The notes under the pieces: model-generated | What the model was told of the DNA's origin: nothing | The model's input: only the letters and a program-made list of their open reading frames with translations | Database searches by the model: none | In this document: one piece after another, positions 1 to 11,524 of the stretch | Layout: every line of letters begins with the position of its first letter | Numbering within the stretch: the stretch's first letter is position 1 | Assembly: GCA_025024175.1 (NCBI GenBank) | Contig: QCXZ01000045.1 | Coordinates: 4,094,649-4,158,648, forward strand | DNA from: Rhyzopertha dominica | Lineage: Eukaryota; Arthropoda; Insecta; Coleoptera; Bostrichidae | Length of the DNA stretch: 64,000 bases | Direction of reading: 5' to 3' | Translations under genes and position numbers: made by a program

Positions 1-615
1 ACACAGTAATAATAACCTTTATTAACGGCCATAACATAACACAAATGCCATAACAAACTAAGAAAATCTTACTTATATAAATTTAATATAAAAAGGGATA
101 CTCCCACAAAATCTGTGTTATTATACAACAAAGTTAGTCTACACGTTATATGAATATAGTAAGTTAATATCGAATTTGTTCAATAAAATGATATTATATT
201 TAACAAGTGAGATCAACTAACACAGCAACCCCTGGCAAATGCAGTTCAAACAAATTCAAAAGCACGGGATAATTAACCTGGAAGGATAGAACTTTATGTA
301 CGAATATACAGCCTTTCATCTAAGATTTTTCAACAATTGCCATTCGGAAGTATAATAATATATATAATATTGAATTTAAAAAACAAAAGGCTTACATTTT
401 TTTATATATTCTCAGTCCTATTAATATATGATTATTATAATATATAGACCATATAACAGCAAATACTTTAAATTGGAGCGTACAAAAGAAATAAACAGTA
501 CTACTAATGAACGACCATTTTTAAAAGAATCAATAGTGACAGCTAAATCACTAAACTTGTGAGCACCGGACGTGAGCCTTAGAAACTTTACACTCTGATA
601 CATTTAATTCCAATT
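1..615. other. AT-rich stretch, nothing recognised
   Basis: Low-complexity AT-rich sequence. The short ORF in it has no recognisable domain, and I see no gene or TE. Confidence 0.5.
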
Positions 616-1140
616 TATTTGATTCGCACCATTGCACATTGGCAATGGCTATGGCTATTCTATACTTACTGACATTCGATAACGTCCTAAAAATTTTAAG
701 ATCGTCAGCAAAACGTAATATTCGAGAATAGTAAAAGTAATATAGGCCCTAGATGAAAGCCCTGTGACACTCCAGAGTAGGCTGAAATTGTAGCAGACTT
801 AGCAGAATTAATATTCCATATTGATTTCGGTCACTCAAATATGATCTTATCCATCATAAGAAAGGATCATCAGTGCCAATGCTGGTTAATTTTAATATCA
901 GCAAATTAATATTAACTTGGTGAAAAGCTTTAGTAAGATCGGCAATAATACAGTCAGTTTAAGAACCTTTTTGCAAAGAGTTTAAGACGTTATTTGTGAA
1001 TAAAGAATATTTGTAGAAGTTCAACGGCCTAAAATCATACTTCTGCTCTGCTACAATTTGTAAATGTAAATGAAACTACTTGCAGAAACAGTCATCCAGT
1101 ACTTTAGCTAGAGATGACATTAACGAAAAGCTTCTATAAT
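616..1140 (-). pseudogene. LINE reverse transcriptase relic
   Basis: Read on the minus strand, this is a decayed non-LTR retrotransposon RT (Jockey/CR1-like). In order one can read an 'YRSFSLMSSLAKVLDDC' segment (RT block 1, normally YRPIS...KxxE), an 'ADLTKAFHQV' segment (block A, normally D-x-KAFD), a 'RVSQGFHLGPIL' segment (block B, normally GVPQGS-LGP) and a 'FADDLKIF' catalytic block (about 690-712). Frameshifts and stops separate the blocks, so it is not coding. A (TA)n tract abuts its upstream end. Confidence 0.8.
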
Positions 1141-1232
1141 TTGCACATCCTACTTATAGCTTTTTTATATCTTTTGACATCTGTCTTTGTTGTAATGATT
1201 TGCTACATAAAATCTTTAAAGGAAAACACAAA

Positions 1233-1235
<3 letters not shown>

Positions 1236-1291
<56 letters not shown>
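1236..1291. repeat. (TA)n microsatellite
   Basis: About 28 uninterrupted AT dinucleotides just upstream (in element sense) of the minus-strand LINE relic. It is one of three long (TA)n tracts in the window, all beside LINE RT relics. Confidence 0.97.
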
Positions 1292-1294
<3 letters not shown>

Positions 1295-1960
1295 GAATGC
1301 CACTATCGCTGTTTGGACTACATAGGATTTACAAAATTCCAAACACGTTTGGGATTAGATGAAATGTACTGTTTTGTACACTGACTAAATGCATCTGCAT
1401 TACTTCCTTAGGGAACTTCAAGCTAAACAATCACCCACATTATTTTTTGTAAGAGCAACTTTTTTTAATCAAATATCACTGACATTTCAAGGGTACGTAT
1501 TCTACCTTTGCCGAATTTATCTTATGGTAAAGGAAGGAAATGGCTAAAAAGAAAGATCTAACACACAGGGTTCTTAACCACTTAGTGTAACTATTATACA
1601 GATCGTTACATTATCGGTGCTGTAATGTTTGTAAGCAAGGTAATACCGCAACGAACAAATTACCGCTTGGGGAGTAACGTATTTATTCACGTTCTATAAT
1701 ACATGATCACATTAGCATGGTGCACAATACAATATCATGTTAAATTGTAGAACAATCCGCTTGTTCTGAATTACTACCAACATAAATGCTTTATCCTCAT
1801 CCACTTTTGAAATCAGCGGACTATGTATCAAAATATATCGNTCGTTTTTTCCATCCCCACAAAACCATTCCTGGTAATCTTCGCCTGTATTTTTACGACG
1901 AAAAATGAACTGTCAACGCAGCGAAGTCGCAAGTAAAAAAACCCATCATACGCTATTTAN
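1292..1960. other. Unannotated AT-rich stretch
   Basis: No coding signal or repeat recognised. One unknown base (N) near 1842 and another at 1960. Confidence 0.4.
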
Positions 1961-1963
1961 CCC

Positions 1964-2161
1964 GTGCATTTCCCGATAGCTGTGCGATTAGAGCTCGTGA
2001 CAGCTGTGGGAAAACGTGACGATTGGCAACCATCAACATCAATCAAGCGCGACCATATATCTCACTTAGATCGACTGCCTCAGATGCTGAGAGGTAAAGC
2101 TGTGAAACTGCATTTAGGGTGGCAGACGACAAGATTAATTTCATCATCACATAGCAATTAG
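1964..2161 (+). pseudogene. Possible THAP-like fragment
   Basis: A 65-codon ORF contains a stretch spaced like the middle of a THAP DNA-binding domain: HFP, about 9 residues, then TAVGKRDDWQPS, then a histidine (HIS) where THAP has its C-x-x-H. The zinc cysteines are not intact. It could be a relic of a THAP transposase such as a P-type element, or chance. I see no flanking exons or TIRs. Confidence 0.3.
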
Positions 2162-2164
2162 GGA

Positions 2165-3235
2165 ACTTGAGATATTGGTACGCCCGAATCAACGATTATT
2201 CCAGCAATTCAAATCCTATAAATATAAAGTTCTGTTTTGTCTCACGTTCTTACAACAACCGTGAATTTTAAGATTTTGCCGTTGGAAGATTGTTGTCTGA
2301 GATTGGTACGGTACTTTGACTTTCGTGATACATGACGTTTGCTCCGTTGCTGAATTTATCGTTGACTTTTAATCAGTGTGGCATCTGTCACCTTCCGCAA
2401 CTATCACCATAATGTACAGTCGCAAAACTTAATGAAACGTTAGACAAGGAAAAACGATGGGCACCACACGGTAGACCAGAGTGTTACCAACTGGCACCAA
2501 TAAGCAGTGGCGGTACTAGCATATATCTACTGTATCTTTATAGAAAAACTGACCTACGCCACTGGAAGCAATCCATGAATGTAATTTTGTTATTACTTGT
2601 GGAACACCACATGGCATCACTTTTTCACTACTTTTTCTTACTTAAGAATGAACTGTCAGTAACTATAATTCGCCTTCAGCAATATTTATTATAAGACAAA
2701 TCTAGGTACATGTATGTACATACATATCATATTATTTCCATCTTTTTGGGCTACTGAAAGGAGCAATGGATGGTTGTAAATGACAAAACACTTAACCAAA
2801 AAATATTCTACAAAAGGGCAAAGCAAAGTTTTGACGGAAAATATGTGAACAAGGAGTGTTAAAATCATATATTTATTCGGGTTAAATAAAAGGGGTACAG
2901 CAATTATTATATAATTGTATTAAATGTTCATTTCTAACGTGTCCAAATTATTCCTAAATTGAGACTTCTTCCGAAATCCTCCTATAACGATTCTCCTTGG
3001 TTTTATGTGTTAATGCATTACAGACGGTGTGGTACTGTTAATTTTTTAAATCAGTCTAAGAATGGCATCGCGTTCCAAATGCAATTCTTTGATAAGCACT
3101 ACTTATGTGTAAGCCTTTCTTGTCTGCTGATTCACGCAAATTCTGGTCATTTATGTATACACCTTAAAAAAGACCGCTAGTTCCACTGGACTTCTCTGCT
3201 GGTAATCGATGCTTTTGCATCTTTCTTTAGGAGTG
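2165..3235. other. Unannotated stretch
   Basis: No supported gene. A 73-codon ORF at 2959-3180 has no recognisable domain. Confidence 0.4.
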
Positions 3236-3239
3236 TTTT

Positions 3240-3980
3240 TGTGGAAGCCAGCAAGCCAGTTCAAATGCTCATGTGTCTAATAATTCAACACTTGTTCAGT
3301 CTACGCTGACGAAGCGAATCACCGAGCAGGACATTTTTGTGCTATTGAAAGAAGCAAAAATACTTTTACAACTAGGCCTGATGGGGTTCCTAGCTGTATT
3401 CTTCGAATTTGTGCTCTTGGTCTCCTATCTTATTCGTACTATATCTTTAAATTAATTTAAAAATGTACAATATTTCCTCATGTTGGGGAACGTGAGTAAA
3501 TTTCATCTATTTTGTAGACCTTTACCCATACTTTTTAATTTTGCAATAGGTATGTGAGACTCTTATATAGAAACATATTTTCGAAGGTTACGCATACTAT
3601 ATCCTGCCCAAGATTGCTTTTTTTGCAATAAGATAAAGTTCCACCTTTGAATAGCTAGCTGAGTTCGTTGATGGCAGGATGATTTGATTTATATAGAATT
3701 GGAAAAGGTATTTGATGAGTTTTATCATGGTATTTTAATTAAATAAATTGAGGGGTTTTCGTTCCCTTGATGCAGTCTTATTTGTGTAGCAGGCGGCTGT
3801 AGGTCCGCTAGGCAATTACGCGTTACGAGTTCTTGGTTCCTTTTGGTGTTCCACGGGGTTTCAACCTTGACCCACTCCTGTTTCTTTTACTTATTATGAT
3901 ATCTAGTTTCTCACACATAGCAACAAATGGCAATCGGTATGCTGCATTTAAATTTTTTCGTGAGGTTGATTCCATAGCTA
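3240..3980 (+). pseudogene. LINE reverse transcriptase relic
   Basis: Plus-strand decayed RT of a Jockey/CR1-type LINE. 'RITEQDIFVLLKEAK' is followed in another frame by 'RPDGVPSCILRICA' (finger region, normally GPDGIP). Further on come 'ELEKVFDEFYHGIL' (block A, normally D-x-EKAFDRV-HG-L, near 3690-3740) and 'VPFGVPRGFNLDPLLF' (block B, 3835-3880). Several frameshifts and stops. The relic ends in a (TA)n tract before the catalytic FADD block. Confidence 0.8.
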
Positions 3981-3986
3981 GTTATA

Positions 3987-3987
<1 letters not shown>

Positions 3988-4059
<72 letters not shown>
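3988..4059. repeat. (TA)n microsatellite
   Basis: About 36 TA units directly following the LINE relic and directly preceding a foldback sequence. The Ile-Tyr run in the overlapping ORF is an artefact of this tract. Confidence 0.97.
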
Positions 4060-4062
<3 letters not shown>

Positions 4063-4245
4063 TAGAGGGTACTTTGTCACCTCCGCTGTAGATACGTTGT
4101 AATCGTTGTCACCTCATATATACGGGTTTCACCTCCGAAGTCGGAGGCGACAACGTTTTCGCGATTTTATAGCGGATTTGGTATCTACTAGTTGTGAAAC
4201 GCCTAGATCCGAAAGTTGTCCCGGAGGTCACAAAGTAACCCCATT
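4063..4245. repeat. Foldback (MITE-like) sequence
   Basis: Imperfect inverted repeats: GGGTACTTTGTCACCTCCG near 4067 is answered by CGGAGGTCACAAAGTAACCC near 4219. Inside, CGTTGTCACCTC near 4106 is answered by GGAGGCGACAACG near 4143. The whole can fold into a nested hairpin. It abuts the (TA)n tract, so a TA target is plausible. Similar CCGGAGGTGACA wording recurs at 11,210 next to another (TA)n tract. Confidence 0.6.
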
Positions 4246-5230
4246 GCTCACAGAAAAATCTTTTAGTTCAGCTATATACCGCTGACGCTAGCGTCGCACG
4301 TCTCCAGGTACCGGCGGCACGTTGTTGCCTCTATCATATATATTCGCGTTTTTGCGCTATTGGGGTTTCGCTCCCGCCTCCGAAATGTGACAACCTCGCA
4401 AACTGTGGACTTGTTATTTAAGCGAATTTCAGTTTTGCTGCGCTCTCAGCTATATTATTTATCATAAAACATTCTGCGAATTACTAAAATTATATGAAGT
4501 AGGATAAAATATGCCTTCCCATAAAAATCGATTAATATTGTTCTTTATCCAAAACGAAGGCAGCTAGTTAAATAAGTACGTTTTATTATTTATTTTTTTT
4601 ATTATTTATTATTTTCATTTATTTGTTTATTATTATTATTTATTTTATTATTTTTATTATTTTATTATAAGAAAATCGAACTCCACGTACGGTATTATAT
4701 TACGCAAGTGTGCATGGGTGGGTCAAACATTGTTATCTTTTTATATTTTGAGATATTGCAGGATATAGGATAAACGGTAAAGGTTATATATACAAATTAG
4801 GGTATATGGATCTTTTTTACTGAGTTTAGTTCGATGGCGCAAACAAACTTGGCTAACTCGAGTCTTTTCTTTTTTAATGCTAATAAATTGCGGAATAAGT
4901 TTTTTTTTCTGACAGTAGTGTTTTAAATAGAACACCTTGTGTATTATTATGCAATTTAATTCTACTTCCCTTAAGGTTTCTAAAAAATTAATATAGTCCA
5001 TAACAGATTATCAAGAATTTTTTTTAGTATTTTATAAAATACGCTTTTCCAAGTAATATTTAATTTTTAATGTACAATACTTGTCAAATGCAGCTGTATT
5101 TAATACTTTGTTTAAAATTCTCCATATCTTTATTTCTGTATTTCCGTCATCAAAGTTATTTTACAATTTCATTGAGACTTTCTTTTACAGTACAGAAAAT
5201 GGTATATGGAAGCTTACACAAATACACGGC
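4246..5230. other. Repeat-derived and TTATT-rich stretch
   Basis: 4250-4440 is richer in GC and CpG and resembles further decayed MITE sequence. 4575-4670 is a TTATT/TTTA low-complexity run. No gene seen. Confidence 0.4.
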
Positions 5231-5239
5231 ATAATACTA

Positions 5240-5460
5240 TATAGAAAGCGACAAAAATGAAATTATTGTGGCAGCTAATTTGTATGACAACATATATCCA
5301 GAAAGTCGGAAACCTGACACTAGAATGTTTGTAACGCTAGAGAGCAATTTGGGGAATTTTGGATCATTGTTCAAGAGCAATGCCAAAGCCTTACATCAAA
5401 TAGAACACTGCAGCTGAGAAAGTACTATATGGAGCGTATCAACTCGAACTTTTTGAGATA
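5240..5460 (+). pseudogene. Transposase N-terminal fragment (IS630-like DDE family)
   Basis: The + strand reads 'NEIIVAANLYDNIYPESRKP' and then 'MFVTLESNLGNFGS'. This matches the N-terminal helix-turn-helix region of insect IS630/mariner-like transposases (A-x-x-LY-x-x-YPERR-P, then F-x-x-LE-x-NLR-x-GSF). No catalytic domain follows in frame. A C-terminal fragment of the same kind lies 600 bp away in inverted orientation. Confidence 0.55.
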
Positions 5461-5849
5461 CTGTTGATCTTTGCATACACTGTTAGTAATTTTGAACCAA
5501 GTGGCAGTATTATCAGAGTGGATGACCATGCGCATTTTTAATAAAGTTGCGTTACAAGGGAGAAATTGCACAATTTTTGAAACATTCTAGACCGAAAGAG
5601 AACCAAATTTGGGCATATAGGTTAGAAAAAAATTAAAGCTACTTGTCTGAAACGAACTATGAAATCACGTGCCGGACGTGTACGTTGCGGGTAATCCCGT
5701 TGCTAGCCAATGCATTTTGCTTTTCTCCATGTCATTCATTAACAGATGTCAATAGTGGAATGAAAACTAATCAATGAGTACAAAAAAGATTAAAGATATT
5801 GTACGTGTACGTGCTTATAAACTGTACGAGTTGCATTAAAAATATTTAT

Positions 5850-6300
5850 ATTGGGTACCTACTCTAACAATGCAATTTTCAGGATTTTATCGTAATTCAT
5901 TTACATTATTTGGAATCGTTTTATATAGTTCGTTTACCAGTAACCGCAAAGATAAAACTTTAACGCGGTTAAATCCGGTGATCTTGGGGGGTACCTTATT
6001 GGTCCATTTATGCCCATCCACATCCAGTCAATATTTTCCTCCCGTATCCTGATATAGCCATTTGTAGTGAATTTTTTATTAAACTCCTTGTTTCATGCGG
6101 AATTATGTGACCAATAATGACTGTTGGGCCTGTTAAAAATCCCGATATTTAGGTTTCATCTGTCCAAATAATTGTTCGGAGAAAACCTGGATTTTCGTAC
6201 ACTTTTTGAGAATACCATTGCCAAATTTCGAGAAACTCCCATATCTTTTTCAATTCCCCTACATGACGATTAACGCAATACGTTTACTTCATCAGCTGCA
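5850..6300 (-). pseudogene. Transposase catalytic-domain fragment (IS630-like DDE family), degenerate
   Basis: On the minus strand, pieces in several frames read 'RTIIWTDET' (first catalytic Asp context, W-x-DE), 'HYWS'-like, and 'NGPIRYPPRSPDLTALKFYL' (the GP-x-x-WP-x-RSPDLTPLDF-x-LWG motif holding the second Asp). A downstream 'NELYKTIPNNVNELR' segment also fits the family. Frameshifts and stops throughout. With the + strand N-terminal piece at 5240-5460 this suggests two broken copies or an internal inversion. Confidence 0.6.
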
Positions 6301-6910
6301 ATGTTCTTTTTGATCTAAGATTTTATATTTGCTCGGTTGCGGACGTTCGAGATATCGAGCTACCACAATTATATTTTTCCGCTCTCTATGTTCTGCCATG
6401 TTATGTTTACGTAAGTTTCCATATTCAATTTTTTTGTACTCAAAATGACCGCAAATTCTTGATACATAAACCGTTTAAGACTCAATTGCCATATGAATTA
6501 GTAGAAATACATGAAAGCGTCCAAAGCCATCTTAGAGAATAATAGGTATATGTAGCTACCACCTGTTTTGTTGTGAACAATATGCATTTTCGAAACTTAA
6601 AACTAATTTTATAAGTCTGAATAAAATGAAAACATTTTTATTTCTATAGTTATATAGTTCTGACCTTCAGCAAGGAATAGAAAGTTATTCAAAAGAACAC
6701 ACTTGTGCAGGCAGTTTTGTGCCCTCTTCAATTTGCAGCTGAAAAACAAACAATTACCAAACTTTCCGACATTATATTAAAAAAAAACAAAAATGTTATT
6801 TTCGGTAATTTGCTGTAACTTTATTATTTATTTTTTCTTTAACATTGTGTGAATAAATGTTTAAGAACATTAAAAGATATAGCTGAATCCTCAAATGCAT
6901 TATTAAAAAA

Positions 6911-7048
6911 ATGTCGAAACCATGTGTTTTTATTGGATGTTTAACATTTTATAAACAAAAACCGATCACCATTCGAAGCAGCGTAAAAGGTTTTCCTGAA
7001 GAATGTGTTTACGCAATTGCAGAAAATACAATCAAACAAAAGTTATAA
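6911..7048 (+). pseudogene. Possible THAP-domain start
   Basis: A 45-codon ORF begins MSKPCVFIGC, spaced like the first zinc cysteines of a THAP domain (M-x-x-x-C-x4-C), with 'VKGFPEE' downstream where THAP has its FP-x-D motif. No downstream half was found. Very short and speculative. Confidence 0.25.
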
Positions 7049-7196
7049 GGAATTTTCTGAAATCCTGTTTTCCATTTTTTTTTCTAATTTTTCTGTGAAA
7101 ACCAATGCAGGTAAGCCAATTATTACATAATTTTCGTATCTTTAACTCCAAGAAAATACACAACTTTGCTCTCATATAACCGTCTTCTCATCTTTA

Positions 7197-7445
7197 CTAT
7201 TTCTGGGATCCTAATGGTAAACACCGAATGAGAATCACCCTGTGTATAATTATAGTGACGTTAAAATTTGTGATTAATGATTTAAGATGTTTACTATTGG
7301 CAGCAATACGCACTGCTAGTATTACTCCAATAGCATTAGAGAAATACAAAAGAACGACATGTGGTTTTACGGGCTGGTTTCCACATTGATTGTTTACCCT
7401 TGACGTTTCGTCACTCATGTCCGTGTCTTCTTCAGAAGACTAAAC
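7197..7445 (-). pseudogene. Possible Penelope-like 3' end
   Basis: The minus strand has 'SSEEDTDMSDETSRV', and the DNA CTTCTGAAGAAGA...GACGAAACGTC resembles the 3' ends of insect Penelope-like elements. The GIY-YIG part itself is absent. A similar tail lies near 45,420. Confidence 0.3.
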
Positions 7446-7449
7446 AATC

Positions 7450-9125
7450 AACGTTGGAACCAGCCTGCAAAACAAAATGTCAATAACAACCACGGAAGCC
7501 TTCAAACCAAAAATACAAAAGGGCGCACGTTTTATCGTTATAAACAAGTAAGATGTAACAGAGAGGTTTATAATTCGAACAAATTTTTGATATAAGTGTA
7601 CTTTAATAATTGCATTTCCAATTTTTTATCTTTGTCTTTATTATCCAATACTATGACACCTAAAATTGAATGAAAGGTAACGTCATTTTGGAAAAAAAAT
7701 GTCGCTAAAATGAGACATTTCACAGAAAAACATATCCCTGCACGCTGAAGAAACCTAATGATTGAATAGGATATTAGATATCTGTCAGCAAACAAATAGC
7801 AACTAATAAAAAAATATTGTATTCAATTGGGATACATGCGTAGCATTAAACCTAAATAATTATTTGTATATTAATTAAATAAAATTGATCTGTTGCGGTT
7901 TTTATCATAAAAGTACTTCGTAATTTATCGAGCGTAAAGGATACCTATTTTACACATGGAATATAATCATTATATTCATGGACACATTTATATAAAAATA
8001 TTTGTATATATTGTATAACCTTTGTGCCACAAGGTTTTTCTCTGGATATGAGCGGATCTAAGAAATTGTTTTTAACAAATTTACTTAATATTTGTAGCAA
8101 GCATTAAACAACATCCTTTGCAAACAAATAATAATGAATAAGAGAAATAACAATTTTGCGTTTATACTTGGGCATACCGATTTATTCCCGACTCCAATTA
8201 CTTACTTCTAAATAGGATTATTGCCTGCCTTCTTGATAACCTGTACCACTCAACTTATATCTACGATTTTAAATTAGAAAATTGTCTAATTGTCTCGTAT
8301 TAGATCTGTACGATTATAAAATTTTAGGACGGGCTTTTTTTAGGATTCAGAAGTTTTGTTATTCTTTCTTCTTATGCAATAAAATATCGTTGTATCTAAA
8401 TGATCTTTTGCTTTACACATGACCGCCTTTGTATGCATGATATTACTCAAATTTTTAACAAGTGGGTATAATGATTTTGGTTTGATGTTTTATTTTAGAA
8501 TAACCTCCTTAAAAATTCTGTATTATATTATGCCAAACCACTGTTCAGACCCTTTGGCAACAAATGGCGGCAGCACTGTATAATATAAAAGTGAATTGTA
8601 CGATTTTTTTAGATAGCAATTTTTAATGATCCAGATATGAGTGTTTCTATTAAATATACCATACCTTCCAATAAAATTTTAATTGCAATGCTGAGGTTAC
8701 AAGGATGCGAATTAAGAATTTGGTGTTTACTACACTTACTGTTATAATTATTCGGGTGCGTTTTCTTTATAANACGTAACGTGGCTGTGGAATCAGTTTT
8801 GATTTGACTGCATTTTGTAAGGGTAGCATGCTTTTACATATTAGATTCCTCATAGTTTTAGTACAGAAACAAACTGGCTAGTTGGATGTCATCTGTTTTA
8901 GTATTATTTTTATATAAAATATTGCTAGTAATGAAAAGCACCAGAACTCCATTAAAAATAGATTTTTGGCTGACTGATGATCATAATCCACTTTGGCTAT
9001 GATGGCTCGTGATTTTTCGGGGAGCGGGCTGGGCGCCTTTTGAATAATAAGTGACAATTGTAATTACTTACTCGGTGCCAACTGTTTGTAAGAAAAGAGA
9101 GTTGTTCATAATCAGAACAGAGTTT
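7450..9125. other. Unannotated AT-rich stretch
   Basis: No gene or recognisable TE. One N at about 8773. Confidence 0.4.
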
Positions 9126-9129
9126 GTGC

Positions 9130-9725
9130 CCCTAATTGTGGCTTCCTCACACTTGGGATTATACTAAATATATTCGACGTAAAATTGATTTCAAATCGAT
9201 CTTTTAGGTAAAAGACAATAAAGATTATTGACTTCGATGAAAAGGCAGATGTTAGATGTAGATTCTCTCCAACGTTGATATTTTTTGCGCTTTTTGTACC
9301 CGTGACCTGGTACTTTATTGGTAATTTCCAGGAAAGCTCCAGATAATCGTTAAATGTGTTGTAGTTCCTAACCGAATTTTATAGGATGATTTCTGTGAAG
9401 CTCAAGATTGAATTAGATTCGAGTTCACTCTCGAGCTCGATCTGAGATTTAAGATCTAAGTTAAGGACGTAAAACTAAATGTTAGTTATACAGAATTTTA
9501 ACTAAAAATTTAGAAGAAATTGTACTTGTATATTGTGCGGCTTCGCGTGTGCTTTAGTTAAGGCTAATACCGTTGTCTGAATATTATTCAGACAACGCTA
9601 ATACTCATATACTTCTCAGTAGAATGTCGTGACAAAGTCTGGAAGGCAACAGATTTGCTGATATAGAAGTTTGACGTTTCCGACTTAAATAATTATTATG
9701 TATAATAATTTTAGCGAGTCGTCCG
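9130..9725. repeat. Dispersed repeat, copy 1
   Basis: Diverged homology to 26225-27110: both begin with a CCTCACACT(C/T)GGGATT string and share a CTTCCAGGAAA-type block, a GTGCGGC block and a TTGACGTTT(C/T)CGACTTAA block in the same order. No protein is recognised. Copy 1 is interrupted by the 27-bp palindromic insertion at 9571. Confidence 0.6.
9571..9597. mobile_element. 27-bp palindromic micro-element with 7-bp TSD
   Basis: A perfect palindrome around a single central T: TIR CGTTGTCTGA, core ATATTAT, TIR TCAGACAACG. It is flanked on both sides by CTAATAC (9564-9570 and 9598-9604), read as a 7-bp target-site duplication. A 54-bp relative with the same TIRs and another 7-bp duplication is at 31527-31580. 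Far too small to encode anything, so it must be moved in trans, if it is mobile. Confidence 0.8.
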
Positions 9726-9729
9726 TAAT

Positions 9730-11130
9730 GCGTGTGTACTGTGTAATGCGTGAACTCACTTTTGTTGAAAAAACGTATTAGCAACGTCGGTACAATGCAT
9801 AACTACATATTACATTGATTTTAATTAACCTGCAGAACAATATTTCTTGTAGGTATAGGTTTTATTAAAGAAAAACATACTTCAGAAGTTTGTATTTAGT
9901 AAATAATTTTAACTACATTGCGACGAAAAGGCGTGCTAATAAGTTCAACGCTTATTAAAATATAGGAGCATTGACAGATGTGTGTGGTAAAATGTGGTTT
10001 AGGTTTGGCCTAATTCATAAAGACAAGGTCAAGGCTTGAGAAGGCATAAAAACCATTATTGCCAACTGTCAAATAACAAATTAAACAATGAAAAATCGTC
10101 AAATATGCTGTTATTTTACATTCATAGAAAATCGCATGAAGGTCTTTCCTTATGTTCAAATTTCAAAAAAGGCGACTAAAAAGACATATCTACAGTCTTC
10201 TACAGAAAAAAATGTTGACATTACTTAAATTGAAAGTCACATCTTTGCTGGGAAAAATAGCCAAACTTAAATTTTTATATAGAATTATATTTCTTTTAAC
10301 ACTAGTGAAAACCGAAGCAAGCTATCTTTTTATTCTCTGAAAAAGCAACGTTGACGTACATAATTGGTACCACCGCTCTAACAAAGCTAAAATTGCTTTA
10401 AATAACGTGAGGCATTCATTTTTTTTATTTAACGTGTTTTTATTTCAATAAGCGCTTAATATAGTACTCAGTATAAGATATAATGTATAAGCTAATAAGA
10501 TTACTTGGTCATTCCAACATATTAACTTGGATATTTAAACTATCTCCTTAAAATGTTTCTCGTGCTGAGCATACGTAATAAAAGCTAAACGTTCTTTTGT
10601 TATAAGCCGGAAAATTATCAAAAGTCAGTGATTCATGAATATCGAAATAAATACGAAATTTATATGAACTTTGTCTTGTTGCCTCCAGTACATATTTAAC
10701 TTGAAACTGTTCGATACAGTCCGTTCTATTATTTTAGCGTTTTTTGTATGCTGATTAAATCAAATTTGTTATATTTATAGATATAGGAAATAATATTTGT
10801 TTCGGCCAGTACATAGCTCGAGCTAAAATAATAAATACAAATTAAATAAATTCGTCGAGTCCAGCTATCCCCTCTATCTATCTACCTTACGATCAGACGC
10901 TCCAACATGTAACACAAGGCAGCCCAGTTAAAATGTGTCGTCTGGATAGGAATTTATATAACTAGATTTACAAGTAACCTTGTGACCTCCATAAATGTGG
11001 CAACTAAGCCAGAGGTAGAAGCGGCTATAACATACCTGATTTTTGGAAGTCATAGAGTAGCTTGTGTGATTATTATATACGACTAATTAAAATTAAGAAA
11101 TCCTTTCCCCTCTTTAGGAATTCTGGTTAA
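9730..11130. other. Unannotated AT-rich stretch
   Basis: No supported gene. A 62-codon basic ORF at 10152-10340 has no recognisable domain. Confidence 0.4.
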
Positions 11131-11149
11131 TTGGGTTCCCCTCAACTCA

Positions 11150-11240
11150 TATATACACTTATATATGGGATATCTATACGGGATCACCCGGAGGCCAGGT
11201 CGCCTCTTACGTGTGCCGGAGGTGACAGCTTACCGCGTAT

Positions 11241-11242
<2 letters not shown>
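11150..11242. repeat. MITE-like GC-richer fragment
   Basis: Contains CACCCGGAGGCCAGGTCGCCTC and GTGCCGGAGGTGACAGC, similar in wording to the foldback at 4063-4245, and like it abuts a (TA)n tract beside a LINE relic. Confidence 0.4.

Positions 11243-11294
<52 letters not shown>
11243..11294. repeat. (TA)n microsatellite
   Basis: About 26 AT units between the GC-richer fragment and a LINE RT C-terminal relic. Confidence 0.97.
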
Positions 11295-11295
<1 letters not shown>

Positions 11296-11296
<1 letters not shown>

Positions 11297-11520
11297 TTGA
11301 GTGCGCTGTTGTGTCCTTTTCCATAAAGCCGTCGATTTTTAATCATCCTTACTGTGCTAATTCTGACTTACTTAGAAGTAACAGCATCCGGGACTTGGGA
11401 GTGATTGTTCTGCACTGACATTTATGATCACATTGCTGCCACTGTTGCTAGGGCGTATTAGTTAGTTGGGTTTACACAAAGTGATTCTGAAAGTGATGTC
11501 TTAAACTGCAGCATTTCAAC
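11296..11520 (+). pseudogene. LINE RT C-terminal relic
   Basis: The + strand reads 'SNSIRDLGVIVLH*' and, after the stop, 'HLYDHIAATVARAY'. This is the thumb-proximal block of Jockey/CR1-type RTs (V-x-DLGV-x-D-x-L-F-x-HI). The segment would follow the FADD block that is missing from the relic at 3240-3980. Confidence 0.65.
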
Positions 11521-11524
11521 AACA

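Noticed and set aside
3833..4102. ORF with a long Ile-Tyr run (and the similar ones at 1154-1342 and 11131-11418)
   Set aside because: The run is the translation of (TA)n microsatellites; only the flanking LINE residues mean anything.
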